DNA of 64,000 bases, taken from positions 1-64,000 of the forward strand of contig NZ_CBDCWX010000005.1 of assembly GCF_965223525.1 (NCBI RefSeq), in the 5' to 3' direction. Of this stretch, positions 8,333 to 19,615 are shown one piece after another (positions within the stretch are counted from its first letter, which is position 1; each line of letters starts with the position of its first letter). Position numbers and translations under genes: made by a program. Below the pieces are notes generated by a model, which was given only the letters and a program-made list of their open reading frames with translations, did not search any database and was not told where the DNA came from. Source of the stretch: Leptofilum sp965223525 (GTDB taxonomy: Bacteria > Chloroflexota > Anaerolineae > Promineifilales > Promineifilaceae).

Positions 8333-8396
8333 TTTGCAAGTGGCAAGTGTGCGAGTCTACAAGTTTTACTTGCAGACCTGCATACTTGCAGACTTT
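8333..8396. repeat. Family C repeat (TTGCAAGT/GCAGAC) between carboxylase genes
   Basis: Tandem and inverted TTGCAAGTGGCAAGTGTGCG and ACTTGCAGACCTGCATACTT units in the 79-bp gap between carboxyltransferase and biotin carboxylase genes. Similar sequence lies at 48808-48868 and 40212-40260. Confidence 0.7.
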
Positions 8397-9944
<1,548 letters not shown>

Positions 9945-9958
9945 CTTTCTTCCCGTTG

Positions 9959-10030
9959 TCGGTAATCGGTATACTGTAATTGGTAATCAGTGCGTTTTAC
10001 TGATTACTGGTCATCGATTACTGATTACCG
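9959..10030. repeat. Family B inverted repeat between PPTase and carboxyltransferase
   Basis: Long imperfect hairpin: TCGGTAATCGGTATACTGTA-type left arm (9959-9991) and ACTGATTACTGGTCATCGAT-type right arm (9998-10030). It occupies almost the whole 89-bp gap. Same family as the in-frame insert in hypF at 3001-3060. Confidence 0.75.
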
Positions 10031-10033
10031 TTT

Positions 10034-10738
10034 TTATTGTTTAACAACCAGCGTCATCACAAAGTGGTTCATGGTGCGCCACCAGCCCGAAAAGTGCGGG
10101 GCTTCTTTTGGCAAGCGTGTATTGTCACACCGAATCTTAAACCGCACCCAGCTATCAGACGGCCGTTCCCCCGGATCAATCAAACAAGAAATGGCGCGTG
10201 TATCAACCGACAGCCCCAGGTGCAACGCTTTCAGAACAGACTCTTTGGCACTCCAAACGGCCGTTACCAACGTATCCCGCTGCGTCCCTGCCACCTGCCT
10301 TACCAGAAGGGCTTCTGTCTCAGTAAAATAATCATCAATAAACGCTTCGCTGCGCGGTTTAATTAGCTCCAAGTCACAACCAATTGGCCACACTGGTTTG
10401 GCAACGGCCGTTACCAGCGCGTGCCCGTGCGAATGGCTAATTGAGATGCTGAATTGACCGTTTACCATCGGTAACTGCGACTCAATGGTAGGCACCCCAT
10501 CTGCATTGTTGCTCACCGTGATGAGGTCGAGCGGCACGGTCGTATTTTGCGTTTCCCAAACCACCGTTTGCAGCAGCCGCTTGGTTGTCCAGCGACCCAG
10601 CAGCCAGTCACGCCGCCGCTTTTCTGTTTTCAATGAGGCCAGTCGCGCTGCTTCTTTTTCACTCAAAAATTGAAACGAACCGCCAGTAACGGCCGTTTGC
10701 GGAACAACTTCGTGGGATTGTGCGAGCCAGTGGATCAT
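10034..10738 (-). CDS. Sfp-type 4'-phosphopantetheinyl transferase
   Basis: Transfers 4'-phosphopantetheine from CoA to carrier domains. The 234-residue length and pseudo-dimeric Sfp layout fit: ISISHSHGHALV (98-109), GCDLELIKPRS (120-130, Mg ligands Asp122 and Glu124) and WSAKESVLKA (162-171). The start at 10738 has AAGGAAGAA just upstream; the open frame runs 34 codons further but only through a family A repeat and into the synthase stop. It follows the giant synthase by about 85 bp on the same strand, so it most likely activates that protein's tandem carrier domains, although these have Thr instead of Ser at the acceptor position. Confidence 0.93.
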   Translation of the reverse strand: MIHWLAQSHEVVPQTAVTGGSFQFLSEKEAARLASLKTEKRRRDWLLGRWTTKRLLQTVVWETQNTTVPLDLITVSNNADGVPTIESQLPMVNGQFSISISHSHGHALVTAVAKPVWPIGCDLELIKPRSEAFIDDYFTETEALLVRQVAGTQRDTLVTAVWSAKESVLKALHLGLSVDTRAISCLIDPGERPSDSWVRFKIRCDNTRLPKEAPHFSGWWRTMNHFVMTLVVKQ

Positions 10739-10747
10739 TTTTCTTCC

Positions 10748-10816
10748 TTGGAGATTGGAGACTGGAGATTGACTGCTCAAACAGCCCAATCTCCAGTCTC
10801 CAATCTCTAATCTCCC
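10748..10816. repeat. Family A hairpin between synthase and PPTase
   Basis: Left arm TTGGAGATTGGAGACTGGAG (from 10748) pairs with CTCCAGTCTCCAATCTC (to about 10807). Identical units occur in frame within the synthase linkers near 13941, 14280, 14621 and 16571. Confidence 0.8.
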
Positions 10817-10823
10817 CAAATTC

Positions 10824-13800
10824 CTAAAGTGAAACTTCACCCGGCAGCTGAACCGTCCGGTAGCCGTTCAGCTCCACAAACACGTTGCCAGATTTGTCCA
10901 CAACTTGTGCATTAAACGCCGCGCCATCATCAACTGCTTCAACGATGGCGTATAGGCGCCCTTTCGCGTCTGCTTCCTGCTTGTAGGCGGTCACGCTGCC
11001 AATGGCCAGTGGGAGGGCCATCTGCTGCTTACTGTGGATTTCCCACACGCCTGCCGTCTGGAAGCAGAACTCAACCAATCTTGGGGCGATTAGCTCTGGC
11101 GCGTCTACCGGATTGCAATTGGCGGGTAAATCCTGTGCCAACAGACCAATTGCCGTGCCGCCATCTACCTGCACGCTTTCTAAAACCTGGTAGGCCGGGC
11201 CGTGGAAGTAGATTTTGTAGATGTCTTCAGCCCCGATGTTCATATCTTCTGCTTTGGGAGCTTTGAATTTCAACTTCTTGGTTTTGGGTGCCTTAGCTCC
11301 CAGCCGCACGGTGGCGGTGAAGTGCAGCTTCTCCTGAATGCCGGTTTTCAATTCACGGCGGGAGTGCATACTGGTGTGTACCAGAATTTCCTTGCCATTC
11401 GGTACGGCCGTTGCGCTCAAAATCATCATCTGCGGCTCCATCCGGTAATACTTAAACGGGGCGTGGAAATCTTCATTCTCAACGGCCGTTACTGCGTAAC
11501 CGGGAGCCACCAATGAAGCGATTTCAGCAAACGTTTCTGTACCCATCACGCCAGGCAGCAGCGGCGTGCCGTCCATCGCATGGTCAAACAAAAACGGCTG
11601 TTCGTTCGGGTCTAACACCGTTTCTGCCTGGAGGCCGCCGTACAGATTGTACGCTGTCACCTTGCCCACCATCAGCAGATCATCATCATTCACTTTGTCT
11701 AAATCGAGGCCACCTGTCGGATGCCGCTCTTCAATGAGAATGCCAAGCTTGCCGCCTGCCAAAATCTCGCCCTTGAAGCCGCTGGCGACCAGCTCACGCC
11801 GTACCGTTGGTACGCCAACCTCTGGCGGCAGCATCTCGATGCCAGCCATCTCCATAATTCTGGGAATGGAACCGCGCGTCGCCATGCCAATGCCGCCCCA
11901 AGCTGTCCAATCAATCGCGATCCCTTTGGTATTGGGTCGCGTATTGCGGAAGCTACTGGTGAGCTTGCACAGCAGGTCGTTGGCTGCGCTGTAGTCGGTT
12001 TGGCCGTTGTTGCCAAATCGTCCCGCCACGGAGCTAAAGACCACGGTTGCACCAATTGGCATCTCTTTGGCTGCACTCAGCAAGCTAAAGAAGCCGTCGG
12101 ATTTGATGTCGTACACCAGGTCGAACTGGGCTGCATCCTTCTGGTCTAGCCCTCGGCTAATTTCGATGCCGCCTGCATGAACCAGAACGTCGATTTTACC
12201 GTACGTCTCGCGAATGTTTTCGACAACGGCCGTTATCGCCTCGCCATCCAGCAAATTCACGCTGTGGTAAAGGGGCAGCCCGCCTGCGGCCGTTACTGCT
12301 TCAATCGCGCTCAACGCCGCCTCAGACCGCTCAATTGCCATCAGCTTCTTGTTGATCATCACCGGGGTCGGTTTTTCACCAGCCGCTTTGGCTTCGGCAA
12401 TGAGTTGGGTCTTCAGTGCATTTTCATCCTCGCGGAACAGCTGGATATGCGGGTCATCCGGTGCGGGTGCTTCTACCAAATCCAGCAGGTAGAAGATGCC
12501 GCCGCTGGCCGCTGCCAAATCGCTGACGATGGCACTGGTGATGCCACCCGCCGCGCCGGTTACCACAAACACCGTTTCCTTGTCCAGCGTCAGGCCGGGT
12601 TCACCGTCGGCTGCCGGTTGCTCGAGGAGGGTCACGGCCGTTCGCTGTTTACCGACATAGCCAACTTCTACCACACCGGGGTCGGTGATGGTTTCAGCAA
12701 TCAGCAGATCGGCGAAGGCGGCCGTTTTGCGGCTTACCTCAAAGTCTACCGCTTTCACCAGGACGGACGGCCGTTCATGGCGATACGCTTTGGTAAAGCC
12801 CGTCACGCCGCCGCCCAATGGCGCCACTGCGCCGTTGGAGTCGTAGCCGTGCTGCCCGCCCAGCCGCGTCGCCGAAACGAGGAAGTTGTTCGCTTCATTC
12901 ACCACATCGTACAACACGCGCATCGTGATGGAGAGGTTCTTCACCCGGATGCGGTTGGCTTCGCGCCACGCTGCTAAGTCCATCGTCATCAGGTCAGCTT
13001 CCACATCGAGTGCGGGCAGCCAGTAGACGCCCTGGATCGCACCGTCGGCCAGCCAGCTTTGCAGCTGTGCCTCCAGTTCAGCTTGGGGCAGCGTCACGTC
13101 TAATGTCAGAACGGTTGCACCCATCTTCTCCAGCTTCTTCACGAGGGCTTTGCCCACGCCGCCTTCGTCCAACGCCACAATCACGCGGCTGTTTTCATCT
13201 AAAACGACGCCCGTGGGCACGCATTCGTCGAGATCTGGCCGCAGAACGGCCGTGGCAACGCGGCGGGGGAATGTATCTGCATCTTCGAGATTATATTGGG
13301 AAACGGCCGTTTGCGGGGCTGCTGGTGAATCAGAGACGGCCGTTTCTGCCTTCTCCTCAACCGGCAAACGGCTCGCCGCTTTTAAATCAGGCCGCATCTC
13401 ATGTACAAAACCCACCACCTTCGCCAGCGTGTTGTAATCACGCAGGTTCAGGTCGTCACGGCGGGGAATGTCAAACGCCTGCCGAATCGCCACAAACGTC
13501 TCCGCCTGTTTCACCGTGTCGATACCCAAATCAGCTTCCAAATCCAAATCTGGTTCCAGCATGTCCACCGGATAGCCGGTCTGCTCAGCAATGATATTGA
13601 GTACCTTGTCCATCACCGGGTCACCGTCAGTCGCTGGTGCTTCGGATGTAGCAACTGGTTCACTCACCGCTGTTTCAGTAGCTGCTGGTTCACTAACTGC
13701 CAACTCTGGCCGCATTTCGCGCACAAAGCCAACCACGCGAGCCAACGTGTTGTAATCACGCAAATTCAAGTCGTCGCGGCGCGGAATGTCAAACGCTTGC

Positions 13801-16800
13801 CGGATGGCTACAAACGTCTCCGCCTGCTTCACTGTGTCGATGCCCAAGTCCGCTTCCAAATCCAAATCTGGCTCCAGCATATCAATCGGATAACCAGTCT
13901 GGTCAGCAATGATATTTAACACTTCGTCCATTACCGGGTCGGAGACTGGAGATTGGAGATTGGAGATTGGTTCTGCTTCAACAACTGATTCACTGCTTGC
14001 CGATGACTGACTACTAATTACTGGTTCACTGGCGACTGCCAACTCTGGCCGCATTTCGCGCACAAAGCCAACCACGCGCGCCAGCGTATTGTAATCACGC
14101 AGATTCAAGTCGTCGCGACGCGGAATGTCAAACGCTTGCCGAATCGCTACAAACGTTTCAGCTTGTTTCACTGTGTCGATGCCCAAGTCTGCTTCCAGGT
14201 CTAAATCTGGTTCCAGCATATCCACCGGATAGCCAGTTTGCTCAGCAATAATGTTCAATACCTGATCCATTACCGGGTCGGAGACTGGAGACTGGAGATT
14301 GGAGATTGGTTCCGCTTCAACAACTGATTCACTACTTACCGATGACTGACTACTGATTACTGGTTCACTGGCGACTGCCAACTCTGGCCGCATCTCTTTA
14401 ACGAAGCCAACAACTCTTTCCAGCGTGTTGTAATCTCGCAGGTTCAAGTCGTCGCGGCGCGGAATGTCAAACGCTTGCCGGATGGCGACAAACGTTTCTG
14501 CCTGTTTCACCGTGTCGATGCCCAAGTCCGCTTCCAAATCGAGTTCCGGCTCCAGCATTTCGGTGGGGTATCCGGTTTGTTCAGCAATAATGTTGAGTAC
14601 CTGTTCCGTTACTGTGTCGGAGACTGGAGATTGGAGATTAGAGATTGGTTCTGCTGGCGGCGGCGTTGGTTCTGGCACGGCCGTTTCTACCTTCACCTCT
14701 GCTGGTTTTGCTTCTACAGGTTTAGGTTCTAGCTCTTCCTTTACTGGCTCACTGATTACTGACGACTGTTTACTGATTATCGGTTCTGGCATGACGATGG
14801 GTGCGGGTTGTGCCGCAACGCCAACGCTGCCTTGCCCTATTTGGGTGCGAACCACGGGGCCAGTGCCGTACTGCCAGTTGCTAGGTGCGGGTGGCCGTCC
14901 CGGGTTCCCTTTGGCAACGATGCGTAAGTTTCGCTTTTCGACTTCCAGTTCAGCATAGTCGTAGCCGCTAATGGCATCGAGCCATTGCTGGTAGCGAGGT
15001 TGCTGGTCAATGCGGTTTGGCCCACCAGGAATGCGTCGCGTCAGGCTAAAGGCAATTTGGGAACCAAAGCCAGCCGCCAGGTGGAGCGAATATTGCACCG
15101 GATACCGTCCGCCACGACTCAGGTTGAGCTGACCCAAGTCTGGGTCTACCTCTTTGTAGTTGGGGACGGGGGGCACGATGCCGTGTTCCAAAATCTTAAG
15201 AGCTATCACGTCTTCAACACCCACACCCATCGGATGTCCGGTGAAGCCTTTGGTGTTCGCCACAATGATTTCTTTGGCCGCATCGCCAAAGTTTTCACGC
15301 AGGGCCGTTACCTCGGCTGCTGCGCTGCCGCCGCGTGCCGGAGTGAAGGTTTCGTGTGACATGAAAACTAGCTGCGGCGCCATGGCATACCGATTGAGGC
15401 CAAAACGACTTTCGGCCGTTTTCAACAAATCATCCATCACCATCGAGATGTGGTCGACGTCTAGCCGGGAACCGTGGAAGGCACTGTTGCGGGTTTCGGT
15501 GCTGAGAACCTCAACGATGCCGCGCATCCCACGTTCCTGAACAGCGTCTTCGCTCTCCAAAACCAAAGCGCAGGCACCCATGCCCAAAATCGTACCGTGA
15601 CGACGCTTGTCGAATGGCAGGGCGGCTTCATCGACTTTGTCATCGGTGGCGGCTGCGCCTAATGCCAGGAAGCCGGAGCCAACCCATTCCATCAGGTGAT
15701 CGCCAGTTACGTCGTCGGCGGCGATAACAATGACTCTGCGGCAACGGCCGTTCCGAATCCAATCTTCTGCCAGGGCAATACCTTGGGTGGTGCTGGCACA
15801 GGCGGCGTTTACGTGGGTGTTCGGGCCACGTGCGCCAATGTACTCAGCAAACTGGCTGTGCCCCATCGCCAAAATGCGGAAAATAAAGCGACGGTCAAAG
15901 ATGTATGGTTCATTGGTTAGCTGTTCACGCAGCTCATTAATGCGGCGCGTGATTTCCAGCAAGGTCGTTTGGTCACTGGCATAGCGGCGTAAATCTTCCA
16001 GCATTTCTAGCTGCTCTACCCGACTTTGGTGCGTGTAGAACCGCTCAAAATCTTCGGCAAAGCGGTCACCACCGGGGAACGCGCTGGCAAAAATGACACC
16101 AGTCTCGTCCCGCAACGCCTCAGGCAGCATCCATTTTTGCGGCAGGTAGCTGCCCGTTGTTGTCTTCTTGTAGGTCATCGTCAGCGGAATACCCGCTTCG
16201 CGCAGGGCATCTAAACCAGCCGCCATCGCCAACTGGGTGGTGATGTCTAGCGCATCCACCAATTTTTGCGGCACGCCATACTCTTCAGCCAAATCAAAGC
16301 TGCCAGGGCGACCTGCCAAACGAATCACTTTGTCCTGGTCGTCAATGGTGGCAAAGCTGCCGCCGCCGTCTGCGGCTTTGACAAGCCGAGTAATTTGCTT
16401 ACCCACCATCTTGCGCCGGAATCGTTCGGGGATGAGATCAACAAACTGTTCGCCCTGCAAAATGCGGAGGGCGTTGTCTGGGTCCATCACTGGCTTTTCC
16501 GTGCCGGGCAAGCCCAAACCGGTGCCGCTAATCACCACAGAGCCGTTGGGTTCCTGGTTGCGATTGTAGGGGAGATTAGAGACTGGAGATTGGAGATTGG
16601 TTTGCAGGGCCTGGAGTAACTGCCCTAAATTGTCTGGCGAAGCAACGGCCGTTGGACTGCCATTTGCCGCCGGGGTTGAAACTTTCATAACGGGTTCCTC
16701 ATTTTGTAAACCTCTGGCCATTGGGGGCGTTGGTTGTGCAAACTGCCCCGCGTATCCGGCCGCGTACAAGCCACACAACGCCTGGTTAAAGGAAGGCATC

Positions 16801-19532
16801 GTGCCATTTTTGGGATGATTGGTCATCAGAGCGGTAACGTCTTCTTTATCAGCAAAAACATCGTTGGCAAAGCCGCGCAACGCCCGTTTTGGCCCGACCT
16901 CTACAAAGGTGCGCATGCCTTGCGCGTAAAGCGTTTCCAGCCCCTTTACCCACTGGACTGGGGAAGCGATCTGCAATTTCAGCATATCTTTAATCGCTTC
17001 CACATCGGTCGGGTAAATTTCGCCCGTCACGTTGGCCACTAGCGGCAGCTGTCCCGGTCGGATGTCTAACCGATCCAGCACGCGCCGGAGCGGTTCACTG
17101 GCCGGAGCCACAATGCTGGTGTGGAAAGCGTGGCTCACGGGCAGCAACATGCCCCGATACCCTTTGGCTTCAAACTGCTTCACGGCCTCTTCCACTGCTT
17201 CGCTCGCCCCACCAAAGACGCATTGGCTGCGGCTGTTGATGTTGGCTGGAACCACATAGCCATCGATGCTGTTCAAAACGGCCTCAACTTCCTCATACGG
17301 TGCCAAAACAGCCGCCATCTTACCTTTGTCCGGCACGTCTACCGCTGCCATTTCTGCACCGCGCGCGGCGGAAGCTTCCAGCGCGTGGGCAAACGGCATG
17401 ATGCCAGCAGCAATCAGCGCTGCATATTCGCCTAACGAATGCCCCATCACCATGTCGGGGTTAAAACCGTAGCTTTGCAGCAGCTTAAAGATGGCAATGT
17501 CCATCGTCAGCATCGCGGGTTGGGTGATTTCCGTTTGCATCAGGTCAAAGGTCGCCTGATTGATCGCGTCCTTGTCCTCTGGGTCTACAAAAATGTAGTC
17601 GGTGAGCGGCTTGCCCAAGATGGGCTTCATCACTGCATCCGCTTCATCAAACACTTTCTTGACAATGGGTGAGAACTCGACCAGTTCTTGGCCCATATTC
17701 ACATATTGGCTACCCTGGCCGGGAAACATAAAGGCTATTTTGCCTTTGGGCTTGCCGGAGCCCCGGAAGATGCCCTGGGCCTCCATTGCTTTCCATGCCT
17801 GATGGGAATCCATCCCCATCACTTTTTGCGCTTTTTGCAGCCGACCCAGCAGTTCTTCATGGTTGCCAAAGTCGATGACAAGACGTTCTGGAGATTGGAC
17901 AACGGCCGTTTCTGGCAAAGCAAATTCTGGCGTCCAGCCACCTTCAACTTTCTTCAGCGTGGCATCAAGCTGTTGGCTCAAGCCAGCCGTATCATTCGCT
18001 CCTAGAGCGACAATGCCACGCGGCGGGGCCGGTTTACTGCTGGCTGGAGGTGTAGGTGGTGGGGCTGCGGGACGGCCGTTTACCTTCTCACTCACGGCAA
18101 ACTGCTTGCGGTCGCGCGTTAACGCCCCTGGAATGTGCTCTTCCAACACCAGATGGAAGTTGGTGCCACCAAAGCCGTAAGCACTTACCCCCGCGCGGCG
18201 CGGCGTACCGTTTGTTTCCCAATTGCGTGCGTCATTCAGCAGCGCAAAGGGTGTTTGGCTAAAATCAATGTTGGGGTTGGGCGGATTTGCATTCAGCGTC
18301 GGTGGCAAAATCTTGTGGTGCAGTGCCATCGTGGCTTTTAGCATTCCGGCTGCGCCCGCCCCGGCCTTCAGGTGGCCGATGTTGCTCTTGGCCGATCCCA
18401 AGCCAATGCTGCCGCGCTTGGCTTCGCCAAAAATTTTTGTGAGGCTTTCCACTTCCACCACGTCGCCAACGCGGGTGCTGGTGCCGTGGGCTTCCACCAT
18501 GCCAGCCGTGGCAGGGTCTAACCCAGCATTTTCCCAGGCGCGGGAGATTGCTAGCTGCTGGCCAATTGGGTTGGGAGCGGTGATGCCCTTCCCCTTGCCG
18601 TCGCTGGCGCCGCCAACACCACGAATCACAGCGTAAATCTTGTCGCCGTCCCGCTCGGCATCGGCCAGACGCTTTAATAGGAAGAGCCCCGTGCCTTCGC
18701 CCATCACAAAGCCGTCAGCACCATCGCCAAACGGCCGTGTGCCAGTCGCACTCAAGGCACCGATCTTGCAGAACTTCACAAAGCTGCCGATGCCCATATT
18801 GCGATCCACACCGCCAGCAATCACGGCATCAATCTTGTGCTCCGTCAGCATCTCAACGGCCGCTTCCACCGCGGCAAAGCTGGAGGCGCAAGCAGCATCC
18901 GTAATGAAGTTTGGCCCCCGAAGATTCAACATGTTGGCTACCCGCCCAGAGACGATATTTGGTAGTTCACCGGGCATGGAATCTTCAGTAATCGGGGGAA
19001 TTTGCTGATCAATATGGTTGTGCCAACCAGTCAAAATGGCTTCCCGCGTAGCGGCGGGCAGTGCCTGAAATTCAGCTACGCCCGTTAAAGCATTCGCATA
19101 TTCGGGGAAAACAATGCGGGTATTAGTCTGGTAATGCAGCTCACCACCCATTGCTGTACCGATAATGGTGGCAACGCGGTCGGTGTCTAACGGCCGTTCT
19201 GGATACCCATAATCCGCCAAAACATCCGCCGCTACCGTCACCGCCCACTGCTGCCCCTCATCCATCGAGGCAGCAACTTTTGGCGGCATCCGAAAACGCT
19301 TCCAATCAAAAGAAAAGTCCCGCACCCAGCCACCGATTTTGCTGTATGTCTTATCGGGTGCTTTCGGGTCGGGATCGTAATAATCGGCGATGCTCCAACG
19401 GTTGGCAGGCGTTTCGGTGATGCTGTACCGTTTGTTCAGCACGTTTTGCCAAAAAGCTGCCGCACTTGACGCATCCGGCAGCAACGCCCCCACGGCCACA
19501 ATGGCAATCGCTCGGTCTGCTGTGTTACTCAT
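10824..19532 (-). CDS. PUFA/polyketide-type megasynthase KS-AT-KS-ACP4-KR-DH
   Basis: Iterative multidomain fatty acid/polyketide synthase, 2,902 residues. Domains in order: KS1 (about 8-470; Cys215, His349, His387), acyltransferase (603-900; FPGQGSQY, Ser699 in GHSLGEY), a second, divergent KS (995-1480; Cys1245 in NAACAST, His1393, His1433), a Pro/Glu-rich linker, four tandem carrier domains, ketoreductase (2090-2600; TGAAGGITSA, SSVAGRFG, Tyr near 2515) and a double-hotdog dehydratase (His2651 in HAMDGTPLLPG). No thioesterase and no enoyl reductase. The layout recalls PfaA of PUFA synthases but with an extra KS. All four carriers read LGIDTVKQAE, with Thr1674, 1787, 1900 and 2006 where Ser is expected. 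Start chosen at 19532 (GGAGTAAAGAA site). Neighbours: acyl-CoA dehydrogenase before, PPTase and carboxylase after. Confidence 0.93.
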   Translation of the reverse strand: MSNTADRAIAIVAVGALLPDASSAAAFWQNVLNKRYSITETPANRWSIADYYDPDPKAPDKTYSKIGGWVRDFSFDWKRFRMPPKVAASMDEGQQWAVTVAADVLADYGYPERPLDTDRVATIIGTAMGGELHYQTNTRIVFPEYANALTGVAEFQALPAATREAILTGWHNHIDQQIPPITEDSMPGELPNIVSGRVANMLNLRGPNFITDAACASSFAAVEAAVEMLTEHKIDAVIAGGVDRNMGIGSFVKFCKIGALSATGTRPFGDGADGFVMGEGTGLFLLKRLADAERDGDKIYAVIRGVGGASDGKGKGITAPNPIGQQLAISRAWENAGLDPATAGMVEAHGTSTRVGDVVEVESLTKIFGEAKRGSIGLGSAKSNIGHLKAGAGAAGMLKATMALHHKILPPTLNANPPNPNIDFSQTPFALLNDARNWETNGTPRRAGVSAYGFGGTNFHLVLEEHIPGALTRDRKQFAVSEKVNGRPAAPPPTPPASSKPAPPRGIVALGANDTAGLSQQLDATLKKVEGGWTPEFALPETAVVQSPERLVIDFGNHEELLGRLQKAQKVMGMDSHQAWKAMEAQGIFRGSGKPKGKIAFMFPGQGSQYVNMGQELVEFSPIVKKVFDEADAVMKPILGKPLTDYIFVDPEDKDAINQATFDLMQTEITQPAMLTMDIAIFKLLQSYGFNPDMVMGHSLGEYAALIAAGIMPFAHALEASAARGAEMAAVDVPDKGKMAAVLAPYEEVEAVLNSIDGYVVPANINSRSQCVFGGASEAVEEAVKQFEAKGYRGMLLPVSHAFHTSIVAPASEPLRRVLDRLDIRPGQLPLVANVTGEIYPTDVEAIKDMLKLQIASPVQWVKGLETLYAQGMRTFVEVGPKRALRGFANDVFADKEDVTALMTNHPKNGTMPSFNQALCGLYAAGYAGQFAQPTPPMARGLQNEEPVMKVSTPAANGSPTAVASPDNLGQLLQALQTNLQSPVSNLPYNRNQEPNGSVVISGTGLGLPGTEKPVMDPDNALRILQGEQFVDLIPERFRRKMVGKQITRLVKAADGGGSFATIDDQDKVIRLAGRPGSFDLAEEYGVPQKLVDALDITTQLAMAAGLDALREAGIPLTMTYKKTTTGSYLPQKWMLPEALRDETGVIFASAFPGGDRFAEDFERFYTHQSRVEQLEMLEDLRRYASDQTTLLEITRRINELREQLTNEPYIFDRRFIFRILAMGHSQFAEYIGARGPNTHVNAACASTTQGIALAEDWIRNGRCRRVIVIAADDVTGDHLMEWVGSGFLALGAAATDDKVDEAALPFDKRRHGTILGMGACALVLESEDAVQERGMRGIVEVLSTETRNSAFHGSRLDVDHISMVMDDLLKTAESRFGLNRYAMAPQLVFMSHETFTPARGGSAAAEVTALRENFGDAAKEIIVANTKGFTGHPMGVGVEDVIALKILEHGIVPPVPNYKEVDPDLGQLNLSRGGRYPVQYSLHLAAGFGSQIAFSLTRRIPGGPNRIDQQPRYQQWLDAISGYDYAELEVEKRNLRIVAKGNPGRPPAPSNWQYGTGPVVRTQIGQGSVGVAAQPAPIVMPEPIISKQSSVISEPVKEELEPKPVEAKPAEVKVETAVPEPTPPPAEPISNLQSPVSDTVTEQVLNIIAEQTGYPTEMLEPELDLEADLGIDTVKQAETFVAIRQAFDIPRRDDLNLRDYNTLERVVGFVKEMRPELAVASEPVISSQSSVSSESVVEAEPISNLQSPVSDPVMDQVLNIIAEQTGYPVDMLEPDLDLEADLGIDTVKQAETFVAIRQAFDIPRRDDLNLRDYNTLARVVGFVREMRPELAVASEPVISSQSSASSESVVEAEPISNLQSPVSDPVMDEVLNIIADQTGYPIDMLEPDLDLEADLGIDTVKQAETFVAIRQAFDIPRRDDLNLRDYNTLARVVGFVREMRPELAVSEPAATETAVSEPVATSEAPATDGDPVMDKVLNIIAEQTGYPVDMLEPDLDLEADLGIDTVKQAETFVAIRQAFDIPRRDDLNLRDYNTLAKVVGFVHEMRPDLKAASRLPVEEKAETAVSDSPAAPQTAVSQYNLEDADTFPRRVATAVLRPDLDECVPTGVVLDENSRVIVALDEGGVGKALVKKLEKMGATVLTLDVTLPQAELEAQLQSWLADGAIQGVYWLPALDVEADLMTMDLAAWREANRIRVKNLSITMRVLYDVVNEANNFLVSATRLGGQHGYDSNGAVAPLGGGVTGFTKAYRHERPSVLVKAVDFEVSRKTAAFADLLIAETITDPGVVEVGYVGKQRTAVTLLEQPAADGEPGLTLDKETVFVVTGAAGGITSAIVSDLAAASGGIFYLLDLVEAPAPDDPHIQLFREDENALKTQLIAEAKAAGEKPTPVMINKKLMAIERSEAALSAIEAVTAAGGLPLYHSVNLLDGEAITAVVENIRETYGKIDVLVHAGGIEISRGLDQKDAAQFDLVYDIKSDGFFSLLSAAKEMPIGATVVFSSVAGRFGNNGQTDYSAANDLLCKLTSSFRNTRPNTKGIAIDWTAWGGIGMATRGSIPRIMEMAGIEMLPPEVGVPTVRRELVASGFKGEILAGGKLGILIEERHPTGGLDLDKVNDDDLLMVGKVTAYNLYGGLQAETVLDPNEQPFLFDHAMDGTPLLPGVMGTETFAEIASLVAPGYAVTAVENEDFHAPFKYYRMEPQMMILSATAVPNGKEILVHTSMHSRRELKTGIQEKLHFTATVRLGAKAPKTKKLKFKAPKAEDMNIGAEDIYKIYFHGPAYQVLESVQVDGGTAIGLLAQDLPANCNPVDAPELIAPRLVEFCFQTAGVWEIHSKQQMALPLAIGSVTAYKQEADAKGRLYAIVEAVDDGAAFNAQVVDKSGNVFVELNGYRTVQLPGEVSL
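13490..14620 (-). other. Tandem carrier-domain array with repeat-derived linkers
   Basis: Four carrier domains with spacing of 113, 113 and 106 residues. Each contains DLEADLGIDTVKQAE and then IRQAFDIPRRDDLNLRDYNT, nearly identical between copies, so recent duplication is likely. Linkers between domains 1-2 and 2-3 are translated from family A plus family B intergenic-type repeats (SNLQSPVSD and ISSQSSVSSE), while the linker before domain 4 is built on the ACGGCCGT-like Thr-Ala-Val theme (ETAVSEPVATSEAPATDG). Confidence 0.85.
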
Positions 19533-19557
19533 TTCTTTACTCCAAAAAGAAGTAATA

Positions 19558-19612
19558 GGGTAATTAGGTAATTGAGTAATTAAATTACCCAATTACTCAG
19601 TTACTCAATTAC
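19558..19612. repeat. Family E hairpin (TAATTACCCAATTACTC)
   Basis: GGTAATTAGGTAATTGAGTA and complementary AATTACTCAGTTACTCAATT units between the acyl-CoA dehydrogenase stop and the synthase start. A related copy lies before the glgA stop (27045-27068). Confidence 0.75.
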
Positions 19613-19615
19613 ACA

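Noticed and set aside
19532..19592. Longer start for the megasynthase
   Set aside because: The 20 extra codons are translated from a family E intergenic repeat; a good GGAG site lies before the ATG at 19532.
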